Source of the DNA: Actinomycetes bacterium
Lineage (GTDB): Bacteria > Actinomycetota > Actinomycetes > Actinomycetales > Actinomycetaceae
Assembly: GCA_023387755.1 (NCBI GenBank)
Contig: JAEWHO010000084.1
Span: 1-7,065, forward strand
Direction of reading: 5' to 3'
Length of the DNA stretch: 7,065 nt
Shown here in pieces: positions 1-6,403 of this stretch. The notes below the pieces were generated by a model, which was given only the letters and a program-made list of their open reading frames with translations, was not told the origin of the DNA and made no database searches. Position 1 is the stretch's first letter. The number at the start of each line of letters is the position of its first letter. The position numbers were made by a program, and so were the translations under genes.

Positions 1-1149
1 GGCCGCCACTGTGCGTTTTGCTATGACCGCTATACCGAGACCCCACCGGAAAAAGCACGGGTTATTCACGACGACGGCTGGCACACCCTGGTGGATGTGC
101 CAGCCCGCAAGCTGACAGCCACGACTGCCGAATTCCGCCGTATTCCCAACCTGTTTGAGATCCTGCCGCTGGATTATTGGCAGGCCAACTACAACTACCA
201 GATTCCGCCGCAGGTGATTGCGCGGCGGGACGCCTACCTGGCCGATCCGGCTGGGCGAACGCATGTGCTCGCAGTGATTCGAGCCAAACTGGCGGCGTCC
301 GGTTTCACGCCGGAGGAAGTGGATGCCTTGGGGGAACAGGACCTTCTCCCCTACGCAGATGCGTTCTTTGCTTCTGGTCACGATGTGATTGTGGCGCGTC
401 GTCACTACCGCGATGGCGCTACCTGCCAATCGGAGTTGGCGTCGTCGGGGAGCCTGACCCCGGAAGAACATGCGCACTATATTTCCATGGCGGTAGAAAC
501 CATGCGGGATCTGTACCGTAAATATCCCCAGGCCAGCTATGTGGCTGCTTTCCAAAACTGGTTGCGGCCTGCGGGAGCGTCTTTCGATCACCTGCATAAA
601 CAGCTCGTGGCGATTGATGAACGCGGGGTTCAGGCCGAGCGAGAGATCGCGCAGGTTGAGGCCGATCCACTCGTTTATCAGCGGGTGGCGGTGGATTATG
701 CGATTGCCCAGAATCTGATCGTTGCTGAGAACGACCATGCGATAGCTTTTGCCGGATTTGGGCATCGCTTCCCAACCCTGGAGGTGTATTCCAAGGCGGC
801 CGCGAATTTCCCGTGGAAACACCACCCGGATCAGGTGCGGGCGATGTCCGACCTCATCCACGCCTGCCATGTGGCAACCGGCCCGGAGATCGCGTGCAAT
901 GAGGAGTGGTACCACCGCCCGCCTGACTCGCCCGTAGCGATGCCGTGGCGGGTGCTGATCAAATGGCGCGTGTCTACCCTGGCCGGATTTGAAGGCGGCA
1001 CCAAGATCAACGTCAATACGATTGACCCGTTTACGCTGCGCCGTCGGGCGGTTGCGCACCTGAACCTGCATCGGGAGGCAATTGCGCCTACGGTTGCGGT
1101 AGGTGACGAGTGCGCGGCCCAGCCAGGGTGCCTGCAATATGCCAGTTAG
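1..1149 (+). CDS. DUF4921 family protein, GalT-like (HIT superfamily), 5'-truncated by window edge
   Basis: The frame is open from base 1 to the TAG at 1147-1149, giving 382 visible residues; the real start lies upstream. The GTG at 91 is not the start, because the 30 codons before it are in frame and conserved-looking, including an HCAFC motif (bases 7-21) whose two cysteines resemble the zinc CxxC of galactose-1-phosphate uridylyltransferases. A D-H-L-H-K-Q motif (histidine codons at 589 and 595) follows G-A-S-F, as in the HxHxQ active site of GalT/HIT nucleotidyl transferases, where the middle histidine carries the nucleotidyl group. An E-E-W-Y-H segment near 901-915 and an F-E-G-G-T-K-I-N segment near 988-1011 lie further on. 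Known: GalT enzymes move UMP between hexose phosphates. Inferred: this is a cytoplasmic nucleotidyl transferase or phosphorylase of unknown substrate. The DUF4921 assignment is from memory of the family, not from a search. No galK or galE is visible beside it. Confidence 0.75.
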   Translation, partial: GRHCAFCYDRYTETPPEKARVIHDDGWHTLVDVPARKLTATTAEFRRIPNLFEILPLDYWQANYNYQIPPQVIARRDAYLADPAGRTHVLAVIRAKLAASGFTPEEVDALGEQDLLPYADAFFASGHDVIVARRHYRDGATCQSELASSGSLTPEEHAHYISMAVETMRDLYRKYPQASYVAAFQNWLRPAGASFDHLHKQLVAIDERGVQAEREIAQVEADPLVYQRVAVDYAIAQNLIVAENDHAIAFAGFGHRFPTLEVYSKAAANFPWKHHPDQVRAMSDLIHACHVATGPEIACNEEWYHRPPDSPVAMPWRVLIKWRVSTLAGFEGGTKINVNTIDPFTLRRRAVAHLNLHREAIAPTVAVGDECAAQPGCLQYAS

Positions 1150-1157
1150 GTTAGGCC

Positions 1158-1183
1158 AGCCGCCAGCTCACACGAGGACGGCT
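1158..1183 (+). terminator. weak stem-loop between the GalT-like gene and the aldo/keto reductase
   Basis: Arms AGCCG (1158-1162) and CGGCT (1179-1183) pair perfectly. A short inner pairing CTC/GAG (1167-1169, 1174-1176) may extend the stem. The U-poor stretch AATTCTT follows at 1184-1190. This could be a weak intrinsic terminator or attenuator separating the two genes, or just chance in GC-rich DNA. The reductase ribosome binding site starts right after it. Confidence 0.25.
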
Positions 1184-1202
1184 AATTCTTAAGGAGAACA
1201 CC

Positions 1203-2339
1203 GTGGAACCCTTTGACGCTTATATCCCTGCCGCTACCCGCTACAACCGAGACACCTCCGCCGGGCAGTCCGACACCCCACCCCAGGCGGGTGAGCTGGG
1301 CCCGGTACCGGTACGGAAAGTCGGCAATACTGGGCTGTACCTTCCCGCGATCTCGCTCGGTCTGTGGTGGAACTTCGGTGATGACCGCCCCTTACAGATC
1401 CAGCGCGACATAATCCGGCGCGCCTTCGATCTGGGTATTTTCCACTTTGACCTCGCCAACAATTACGGCCCGCCTTTTGGCAGTGCGGAAAAGAATTTTG
1501 GGCGTATCTACGATGAGGATCTACGCCCTTACCGCGATGAGCTCATCATCTCCACCAAAGCGGGGTGGCGGATGCAGCCAGGCCCGTTCGGGATGGGCGG
1601 GGGCAGTAAATACCTGCTCGGTTCACTGGAGAACTCGCTGCGCAGTATGCGCCTGGACTACGTCGATATTTTCTACTCCCATCGCCCCCATCCGAATGCG
1701 CCGCTGGAGGAAACCTGCCGTACCCTGGACCAGATTGTGCGCCAAGGTAAAGCCCGCTACGTGGGTATCTCCTCCTACAGCGCCCGCGACACCCTGCGCG
1801 CCCAGGAGATCATGGCGGATTTGGGGACGCCGCTGGCAATCCACCAGCCCTCCTATTCGCTGCTCAACCGTTGGGTAGAAGGGGCCGACGACGCCGCCCC
1901 CACCCTATTGCAGGCCTGCGCCCAGGCGGGTATGGGCGTGATTGCCTTTTCACCGCTGGCGCAGGGGCTGCTGACGAATAAGTACCTGGTGGACGACCCC
2001 ACCACCCAGTTGAACAGCTCCCGGGCTGGCGTCTCCCTGGATCAGGCTATGCTCACCGAGGAAACCCTCACCCATGTGCGGGCGCTCAACGAGATTGCCG
2101 AGGCACGTGGCCAGAGCTTGGCCCAGATGGCGATTGCCTGGGTACTGCGGGAACAGGAGGCGCCGGTTACGAGCGCGCTGATCGGAGCGTCCAGTGTGGC
2201 CCAGTTGGAGGACAATGTGGCCGCCTGCGCGAAGCTCGACTTCACGGATGCGGAACTGGCCGCCATTGAGGAGCATGCGGTAGAAGCCGGCATCAATATC
2301 TGGGACGATGCCACCCGGTCACTGGACGATTCGCAGTAG
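1203..2339 (+). CDS. gpr: aldo/keto reductase, YghZ/L-glyceraldehyde-3-phosphate reductase type
   Basis: This 378-residue protein fits the AKR14 (YghZ/Gpr) group, NADPH-dependent cytosolic reductases with a TIM barrel. E. coli Gpr reduces L-glyceraldehyde 3-phosphate and also acts on methylglyoxal. Segments recognisable from E. coli YghZ include HFDLANNYGPP (81-91), ELIISTKAG (113-121), YVDIFYSH (153-160), YVGISSYS (186-193), IHQPSYSLLNRWV (213-225) and SPLAQGLLT (250-258). The catalytic tetrad is complete: D83, Y88, K119 and H160. The cofactor region near V-T-S-A-L-I-G-A-S (322-330) is also present. The start is GTG at 1203, backed by AAGGAG at 1191-1196 with a 6-nt gap. The N-terminus is about 20 residues longer than in the E. 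coli protein, proline-rich and probably disordered. It follows the GalT-like gene by 53 nt on the same strand and may be co-transcribed. Substrate in this organism is inferred; the family is promiscuous towards aldehydes. Confidence 0.88.
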   Translation: MEPFDAYIPAATRYNRDTSAGQSDTPPQAGELGPVPVRKVGNTGLYLPAISLGLWWNFGDDRPLQIQRDIIRRAFDLGIFHFDLANNYGPPFGSAEKNFGRIYDEDLRPYRDELIISTKAGWRMQPGPFGMGGGSKYLLGSLENSLRSMRLDYVDIFYSHRPHPNAPLEETCRTLDQIVRQGKARYVGISSYSARDTLRAQEIMADLGTPLAIHQPSYSLLNRWVEGADDAAPTLLQACAQAGMGVIAFSPLAQGLLTNKYLVDDPTTQLNSSRAGVSLDQAMLTEETLTHVRALNEIAEARGQSLAQMAIAWVLREQEAPVTSALIGASSVAQLEDNVAACAKLDFTDAELAAIEEHAVEAGINIWDDATRSLDDSQ

Positions 2340-2388
2340 GTTCTGGGCCCCAGCGGCGGTTACGCCAAAGCTGAGGGCGCGCACAGGG

Positions 2389-3426
2389 TTAGGTAACCAC
2401 CGGGCAGCGGTCCAGGTCCAGCAGGGCCTGGCACCGCTGCCCGGGGCGGGGGCTGTCCGTGAGGCTGACTAGCCGAGCCGTGGCAGCCTCACCGCCGGGT
2501 AGGGTCACGAGCGCCTGGGCGTAGCCGCGGCGCATCCGCACCTCCCGGATCGTGACCTCGAGCGCGATACGCTGACCGACACCTTCCTGCCCGGCCGCTG
2601 GCGGCGTCGTCGGGATATAGAGGGCCTGCGGGCTGTAGGCGCGCAGTTGGCCCCCGTGGTCACGAATGGGGCCGTATCCGAGGAAGCGGGCCACATCGGC
2701 GCGCTGCGGGTCCGCCCAGACGTCAGCTGGGCTGCCATGCCGCACGAGCATGCCGTCGATGAGGATCCCGATGGTATCGGCTACGGTAAAGGCTTCATCT
2801 TGGTCGTGGGTGACGTACATCGCCGTGGTGCCGTTTTCCCGCAGAATCTCACGGATATCGACCGCTAATTTCTCCCGCAACGCCCGATCGAGGGCGGACA
2901 GCGGCTCATCGAGGAGCAGCAGGTGCGGGTCTGGCGCGAGCGCCCGGGCCAGGGCCACCCGCTGGGCTTGCCCGCCCGATAGGGACGTCACCGCGCGGCT
3001 GCCATATTCCGAGAGCCCGACCAGCTCCAGCATGGCTGCCACTCGGGCTTGCCTCTCGGCGCGGCTGCGCCCGGCCAGCCCGTAGGCCACATTGGCGGCC
3101 ACATTGCGGTGGGCGAACAGCTGCCCGTCTTGAAACATGAGGCCGAATCCGCGCCGGTGCACGGGGGTGTGCACGACCGACTCGCCCTGCCAACAAATAT
3201 CCCCGGTCACCACCGGTTCCAGCCCGGCCACTGCGCGCAGGAGTGAGGATTTACCGGAACCGGAGGGGCCAAGCAGGGCGATGATCTGGCCAACAGGCAG
3301 ATGGACAGTGACGTTGTTGACGGCGGTTGCGGCACCGTACTTCACCGTCAGATTCGTGATCTCCAGGCCGCTGCCGGCGTCGGCTTGGCGAGGAAGCTCA
3401 GGCGTGTGCGCTGCGGGTGTGGTCAT
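2389..3426 (-). CDS. thiQ: thiamine ABC transporter ATP-binding protein
   Basis: This 345-residue ATPase powers the thiamine importer on the inner face of the membrane. All nucleotide-binding elements are present in order: Walker A GPSGSGKSS (53-61), Q-loop Q99, signature LSGGQ (149-153), Walker B LLLLDEP (169-175), D-loop SALD (177-180) and switch histidine H207. Residues from about 250 to the end form a C-terminal extension that looks like a TOBE-type regulatory domain. E. coli ThiQ, at about 230 residues, lacks it; it is more typical of FbpC/PotA-like ATPases. The ATG at 3426 overlaps the thiP stop (ATGA, 3423-3426), implying translational coupling, and has AGGAG at 3434-3438 with a 7-nt gap. 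The thiamine assignment rests on the operon (ThiB and TPP riboswitch), since the ATPase alone could equally be iron- or polyamine-type. The final codons contain a strong hairpin (2400-2444). Confidence 0.85.
   Translation of the reverse strand: MTTPAAHTPELPRQADAGSGLEITNLTVKYGAATAVNNVTVHLPVGQIIALLGPSGSGKSSLLRAVAGLEPVVTGDICWQGESVVHTPVHRRGFGLMFQDGQLFAHRNVAANVAYGLAGRSRAERQARVAAMLELVGLSEYGSRAVTSLSGGQAQRVALARALAPDPHLLLLDEPLSALDRALREKLAVDIREILRENGTTAMYVTHDQDEAFTVADTIGILIDGMLVRHGSPADVWADPQRADVARFLGYGPIRDHGGQLRAYSPQALYIPTTPPAAGQEGVGQRIALEVTIREVRMRRGYAQALVTLPGGEAATARLVSLTDSPRPGQRCQALLDLDRCPVVT
2400..2444 (+). terminator. 20-bp hairpin inside the 3' end of thiQ, candidate terminator for the convergent genes
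   Basis: Outer arms 2400-2411 (CCGGGCAGCGGT) and 2433-2444 (ACCGCTGCCCGG) are exact 12-nt reverse complements. After one bulged C (2432), inner arms 2412-2419 (CCAGGTCC) and 2424-2431 (GGGCCTGG) pair over 8 positions, leaving an AGCA tetraloop (2420-2423). In plus-strand RNA the one imperfect position is a U-G wobble; in minus-strand RNA it is an A-C mismatch, so the plus transcript folds better. It starts 60 nt past the reductase stop and lies in thiQ codons 328-343. No U-tract follows on either strand, so it would have to act as a U-less hairpin terminator or as a transcript-end stabiliser. Confidence 0.45.
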
Positions 3427-5123
3427 GCGAATTCTCCTGCCGTGGAGGGGCGGCCGCGTTCAACCACCACCATGACGGTGGCGGCAAGCGTAGCCAATAG
3501 AACGGATGCGGCCATCGCCATCCCCTGCTCAACCGGGGAGGGCCGGGAGATGAGCCGGAAGATCATCACCGGGAGGGTGGGGCTTTCGGGCCGGGCTAGG
3601 AAGGCGGTGGCCCCGAACTCACCCAGGGATACTGCGAGTGCAAAACCGGCCGCCACCGCGCCGGCGCGCAGCAGATGTGCGCCGTCAATGGTGCGCAAGA
3701 CCCGCCCGGGGCTTGCCCCCAGGGTGGCGGCCACTTCCCGTTGCCGGGGGTTGATGGCACGCAGTACGGGGGCGGTCATCCGCACCACGAGCGGGATCGC
3801 CACCACTGCTTGGGCGAAGGGCACCAGCCACCATGAGGAGCGCAGGTCCACCGGGGGGCGATTCAAGGTGATAAGGAATCCGAAACCCACCGTCACTGCG
3901 GACACTCCGAGGGGCAGCATGAAGACGGCGTCGAGGAACCCGAGGGCCCGCCGGCCGGTGCGGGTGCGGGGCCGCCGGGTGACGAGGACCGCTACGAGCA
4001 GGCCGATGGTCAGGGCAATTGCTGCGGCCAGGACGGCCACGTTTAGGGAGGTCCAGGTGGCGGCCAGGGCGGAGGTGCGGGCCGCGCGGGAGGCATGCGG
4101 GTCCGCGAGGGCCAGATAGTTCGCGAAGGTGAATTCTCCGCGCCGGTGCAGGGAACGCCACACCAGTTGGGTGAGCGGGAGCACGATGAGAACGCCAATA
4201 ACCGCAAAGGTGAACGCGAAAACCGGAATGTCGCTACGGCGGGCGGGCAGGGCGACGGCGTCGGCGCGCACGGTGGACCCCCGCTCACTTTGGGCGCTTT
4301 CGTTGCGGCGCCGGGCCCAGCCGCTCAGCGACAGGCTCGCAGTGATAACCACGAGCTGCACCACTGAGAGGACGGCGGCCCCGCGCAGGTCCAGGAAGGC
4401 GGTGGTGTACTGGTAGATCTCGGATTCGATGGTCGCCAGCTCGGCCCCACCGAGGATGAGGACGATCCCGAAAGCCGTGGTGCAAAACAGGAACACAATA
4501 CTGGCAGCGGAGGTGATCGCGGGGATAAGGCTCGGCAGGGTGACAGTGAGGAAGGCGCGCGGGGCGCTGGCTCCTAATGCGCGGGCGGCTTCGGTGGTGC
4601 GCGGGTCCAGCCGGGCCCAGAGGTTGCCCACATTGCGTACCACCAGGGAGTAGTTGAAAAAAACCATGGCGGCGACGACGGCGGCCACCGTCTGGTCAAG
4701 CTGCGTCCAGGCGAGCCAGCCGCCGGGGGCGAGTAGCGCCCGGAACGCCACGCCCACCACGACGGTGGGTAGGACGAAGGGTACGGCGATGAGGGCGCGC
4801 AGGATCATGCGCCCGGGGAAGCGGCAACGGTACAGGACGTACGCGCCGGGAATACCCAACAGAACAGAGAGCACTGTGGCGACGGCGGCCATGGATAGGG
4901 TCAGACGAATCACCCGCCAGGTGCGCGGGCGGGTGAATACCTCATGGAAGGCGGAGAAATCCCAGGCCCCACTGTCGGTGGTGAATCCGCGCAGAACTAG
5001 GGTGGCGGCGGGCCAGGCAAAGAATAGGGTGAGGAAGCCTAGGGGAATAAGTGCTGCCAGGCCCCATAGAAAGTAGCGGGCGTGGGGGTTATCCCCCACG
5101 CCCTGCGGCTTAACCGATGACAT
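3423..5123 (-). CDS. thiP: thiamine ABC transporter permease, fused two-domain
   Basis: From the ATG at 5123 this is a 566-residue membrane protein made of two homologous permease halves, the ThiP/FbpB architecture (E. coli ThiP is about 536 residues). Half one runs from a first membrane segment near 19-44 to about 268. A polar linker (270-298) separates it from half two, which starts with a segment near 300-321. Each half has a cytoplasmic EAA loop that docks onto ThiQ: E178-A-A...G184 ending in L-P (196-197), and a more divergent E463-V-A-A...G469 lacking the terminal L-P. Several other hydrophobic stretches of about 20 residues fit 5-6 helices per half. Start choice: ATG 5123 gives a 14-nt overlap with the thiB stop (5110-5112) but only a poor GGCAGG-like ribosome site. 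In-frame ATG 5150 and TTG 5165 would overlap thiB by 41 or 56 nt and show no better site. The stop overlaps thiQ by 4 nt. Fused permeases also serve iron uptake; context points to thiamine. Confidence 0.87.
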   Translation of the reverse strand: MSSVKPQGVGDNPHARYFLWGLAALIPLGFLTLFFAWPAATLVLRGFTTDSGAWDFSAFHEVFTRPRTWRVIRLTLSMAAVATVLSVLLGIPGAYVLYRCRFPGRMILRALIAVPFVLPTVVVGVAFRALLAPGGWLAWTQLDQTVAAVVAAMVFFNYSLVVRNVGNLWARLDPRTTEAARALGASAPRAFLTVTLPSLIPAITSAASIVFLFCTTAFGIVLILGGAELATIESEIYQYTTAFLDLRGAAVLSVVQLVVITASLSLSGWARRRNESAQSERGSTVRADAVALPARRSDIPVFAFTFAVIGVLIVLPLTQLVWRSLHRRGEFTFANYLALADPHASRAARTSALAATWTSLNVAVLAAAIALTIGLLVAVLVTRRPRTRTGRRALGFLDAVFMLPLGVSAVTVGFGFLITLNRPPVDLRSSWWLVPFAQAVVAIPLVVRMTAPVLRAINPRQREVAATLGASPGRVLRTIDGAHLLRAGAVAAGFALAVSLGEFGATAFLARPESPTLPVMIFRLISRPSPVEQGMAMAASVLLATLAATVMVVVERGRPSTAGEFA

Positions 5124-6171
5124 CTGCCTGCCAGGCACGCAGCCATTCATCGGCGTGGTCGGCAATCTTATCGGCCTCTACCTGGGTGGCCTTATCGGAC
5201 AGTGGCCCGAACTTCTCGAGTTTCTCCGGCACCTTCGCGTCCGAGGTCACCGGGTACATGTAGGTGACGTCGCTGATGGCTTCCTGCACCGGGGCGGTGA
5301 GCATGAACTCGATGAACTTCTTAGCCCCTTCCGGGTTCTTGGCGCCCTTCAGGACCCCGGCGTATTCGACCTGCGGATAGCAGGTATCCAAGATGGCGGC
5401 GGTCGAGGTGTCCGTGCCTTCATCATTGACCGAGTAGGCCGGGGACGAACCGTAGGACACCATCATGGGGTATGCTCCGGCTCCCTCTCCAGCGGAGTAT
5501 TCGATGGAGAAAGCATCAGACCATCCCTGGGTGATTTTCACGCCGTTGGCTTTGAGCTGCTTCCAGTAGTCGAGCCAACCGTCCTCACCGTACTTGTGGA
5601 CGGTGGCCAACATGAATGCCATCCCCGGCGTGGACGAGGTGGGATTCATGGCTACTAGTTGATCCTTATATTCCGGTTTGGTCAGGTCATCGAAGCTGGC
5701 GGGCGGGGTGAGTCCTTTATCCGCGAACCACTTCTTGTCGAGGTTTACGCACACCTGGCCGTGGTCGATCGGTACGAGGCCTGGCTCATCTGCGTAGGCG
5801 AGGTCTTGAGCCGAATCCATTTTTCCGGCGTCGTCGATAATCTCCTTACCTTTGAGTCGGTAGGAAACCGTATTATCGAGCCCGTAGACGGCGTCTCCCA
5901 GCGGGGCGTCCTTGGTGAGGACGAGCTTATTGGCTAGTTCCCCGCCGTCACCCACCTGCTGAATGGTGACGGTGATACCAGTATCCTTCTTAAACTGGTC
6001 GAGCAGTTCTTGAGGGAAATCAAAAGAATCGTGGGATAGCAAAACCACCTCGCCACCGGCGCTGGCTGATGCCGAGGCCGAGCTGTTCTCAGCGGTGGGG
6101 GTGGGTGATTGACAGCCGGCTAGCAGAGCTAAACCTGCCAGGGCGGCAATAAGTGAACGTCGCGTACGCAA
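5110..6171 (-). CDS. thiB: thiamine ABC transporter substrate-binding lipoprotein
   Basis: This 353-residue protein is the extracellular thiamine-capturing part of the importer. Residues 1-20 form a lipoprotein signal: a basic MRTRR start, a hydrophobic stretch and the lipobox L17-A-G-C20, so the mature protein should be lipid-anchored at C20. A low-complexity Ser/Ala tether (30-40) follows. The binding fold begins at VVLLSHDSF (42-50). Family hallmarks known from E. coli TbpA/ThiB are visible: Y96-G-L-D-N100, G-W-S-D-A-F-S (216-222) and S-Y-G-S-S-P-A-Y (239-246), regions which in E. coli supply thiamine-contacting aromatic and acidic residues. The start codon is TTG (6169-6171), supported by AGGAGGA (6176-6182) with a 4-nt gap and by the signal peptide beginning directly there. 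It is the first gene of thiBPQ, behind a TPP riboswitch, which strongly supports thiamine as ligand over iron or other substrates of related proteins. Confidence 0.92.
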   Translation of the reverse strand: MRTRRSLIAALAGLALLAGCQSPTPTAENSSASASASAGGEVVLLSHDSFDFPQELLDQFKKDTGITVTIQQVGDGGELANKLVLTKDAPLGDAVYGLDNTVSYRLKGKEIIDDAGKMDSAQDLAYADEPGLVPIDHGQVCVNLDKKWFADKGLTPPASFDDLTKPEYKDQLVAMNPTSSTPGMAFMLATVHKYGEDGWLDYWKQLKANGVKITQGWSDAFSIEYSAGEGAGAYPMMVSYGSSPAYSVNDEGTDTSTAAILDTCYPQVEYAGVLKGAKNPEGAKKFIEFMLTAPVQEAISDVTYMYPVTSDAKVPEKLEKFGPLSDKATQVEADKIADHADEWLRAWQADVIG

Positions 6172-6176
6172 CGGAT

Positions 6177-6198
6177 CCTCCTACCTTGGGGTGGGAGG
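6177..6198 (-). promoter_or_regulatory. predicted SD-sequestering hairpin (riboswitch expression platform)
   Basis: In the minus-strand RNA, CCUCCCACC (bases 6198-6190) can pair with GGUAGGAGG (6185-6177) around a CCAA loop. Eight of nine positions match, with one C-A mismatch. The 3' arm contains the AGGAGG ribosome binding site of thiB, so the hairpin would block its translation. A competing pairing is available: GGGAG at the 3' edge of the aptamer (6243-6239) is complementary to CUCCC (6197-6193) in the blocking arm. TPP binding, by holding GGGAG in the aptamer, would leave the blocking arm free. There is no U-tract, which argues for translational rather than terminator control. A second CCUCC (6231-6227) offers an alternative pairing. 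Confidence 0.6.
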
Positions 6199-6236
6199 GG
6201 CACAGTCTGCCCGGTGGCAAACCAGTGGAGGTGGGT

Positions 6237-6318
6237 GACTCCCTACGCCGGTATTACCCGGATCAGGTCAAAGGGTCTGTGTTCACACTCTCAGCGCCCA
6301 TGCGGACGCTCCCCTGTC
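6237..6318 (-). ncRNA. TPP riboswitch aptamer (THI-box) upstream of thiBPQ
   Basis: The minus strand carries the conserved thiamine pyrophosphate aptamer. The 5' strand GGGGAGC begins at 6314. A P3 stem GCGUCC/GGGCGC (6309-6304 with 6299-6294) closes a GCAU loop. The pyrimidine-sensing CUGAGA core is at 6294-6289. A small extra stem GUG-UGAA-CAC follows, then ACCC, pairing back with GGGG as P2. The CCUGAUC core is at 6267-6261, the CCGG-GUAAUA-CCGG helix next, and the 3' strand ends GCGUAGGGAGUC, closing P1 through GAC/GUC (6318-6316 with 6239-6237). All hallmark boxes are present in order with normal spacing. It lies 65 nt upstream of the thiB start, so it should sense intracellular TPP and switch the importer off when thiamine is plentiful. 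Confidence 0.95.
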
Positions 6319-6328
6319 GGTATGTTCC

Positions 6329-6334
6329 AGCTTA
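6329..6334 (-). promoter_or_regulatory. candidate -10 element for the thiBPQ transcript
   Basis: The minus strand reads TAAGCT, a TANNNT-type -10 hexamer. A start about 7 nt downstream would fall near 6321-6323, immediately before the aptamer's first paired bases (6318), which is where a riboswitch transcript should begin. No convincing -35 is seen: the hexamer 17 nt upstream is CCTAAT. The site overlaps one arm of the inverted repeat at 6330-6393. The position is persuasive; the sequence is weak. Confidence 0.3.
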
Positions 6335-6393
6335 GCCCACCACACCTACGGATTAGGCCGGCGGAGCCTGGGCGTTAGGCAGGCGGGCTAAGC
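6330..6393. repeat. 9-bp inverted repeat enclosing two TTAGGC direct repeats
   Basis: GCTTAGCCC (6330-6338) and GGGCTAAGC (6385-6393) are exact reverse complements 46 bp apart. Between them TTAGGC occurs twice in direct orientation (6353-6358 and 6375-6380), offset by 22 bp, about two helical turns. This fills most of the 83-bp gap between the DUF4235 stop and the riboswitch. It could be an operator at the thiB promoter, or the two arms could pair in RNA as the transcript end of the antiporter/DUF4235 unit; no U-tract follows. Confidence 0.4.
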
Positions 6394-6403
6394 AGAGAGA
6401 CGA

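Noticed and set aside
91..93. GTG as the start of the GalT-like gene
   Set aside because: The frame is open to base 1 and contains the HCAFC motif before it, so the gene is truncated by the window rather than starting here.
1183..1188. TAATTC as a promoter -10 for the reductase
   Set aside because: A start site from it would fall inside the ribosome binding site, leaving no usable leader.
2343..2363. CTGG/CCAG mini-hairpin and GGTTAC (2358-2363)/GTAACC (2393-2398) inverted repeat after the reductase
   Set aside because: The stems are only 4-6 bp with a tiny or long loop and no U-tract; the nearby 20-bp hairpin is a far better terminator candidate.
3301..4119. Long plus-strand open frame (272 codons) opposite thiP/thiQ
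   Set aside because: Its product is low-complexity Arg/Ala/Thr-rich, it lies wholly antisense to well-supported transporter genes, and GC-rich coding DNA commonly leaves such open frames.
4657..4663. Run of seven A (seven T in thiP coding strand) as a slippage site
   Set aside because: It encodes an in-frame Phe-Phe-Asn in a conserved membrane region, the gene is intact, and no alternative product is evident.
4654..5076. Other plus-strand open frames opposite thiP, including 140 codons here
   Set aside because: Same composition bias, no recognisable motif, and directly antisense to conserved permease helices.
5155..5937. Plus-strand open frames opposite thiB
   Set aside because: Shadow frames of the ThiB coding sequence with no domain and no sensible start context.
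6208..6219. TGCC-CGGT-GGCA small hairpin between aptamer and SD hairpin
   Set aside because: Only four base pairs and no apparent role in masking the ribosome site; likely incidental.
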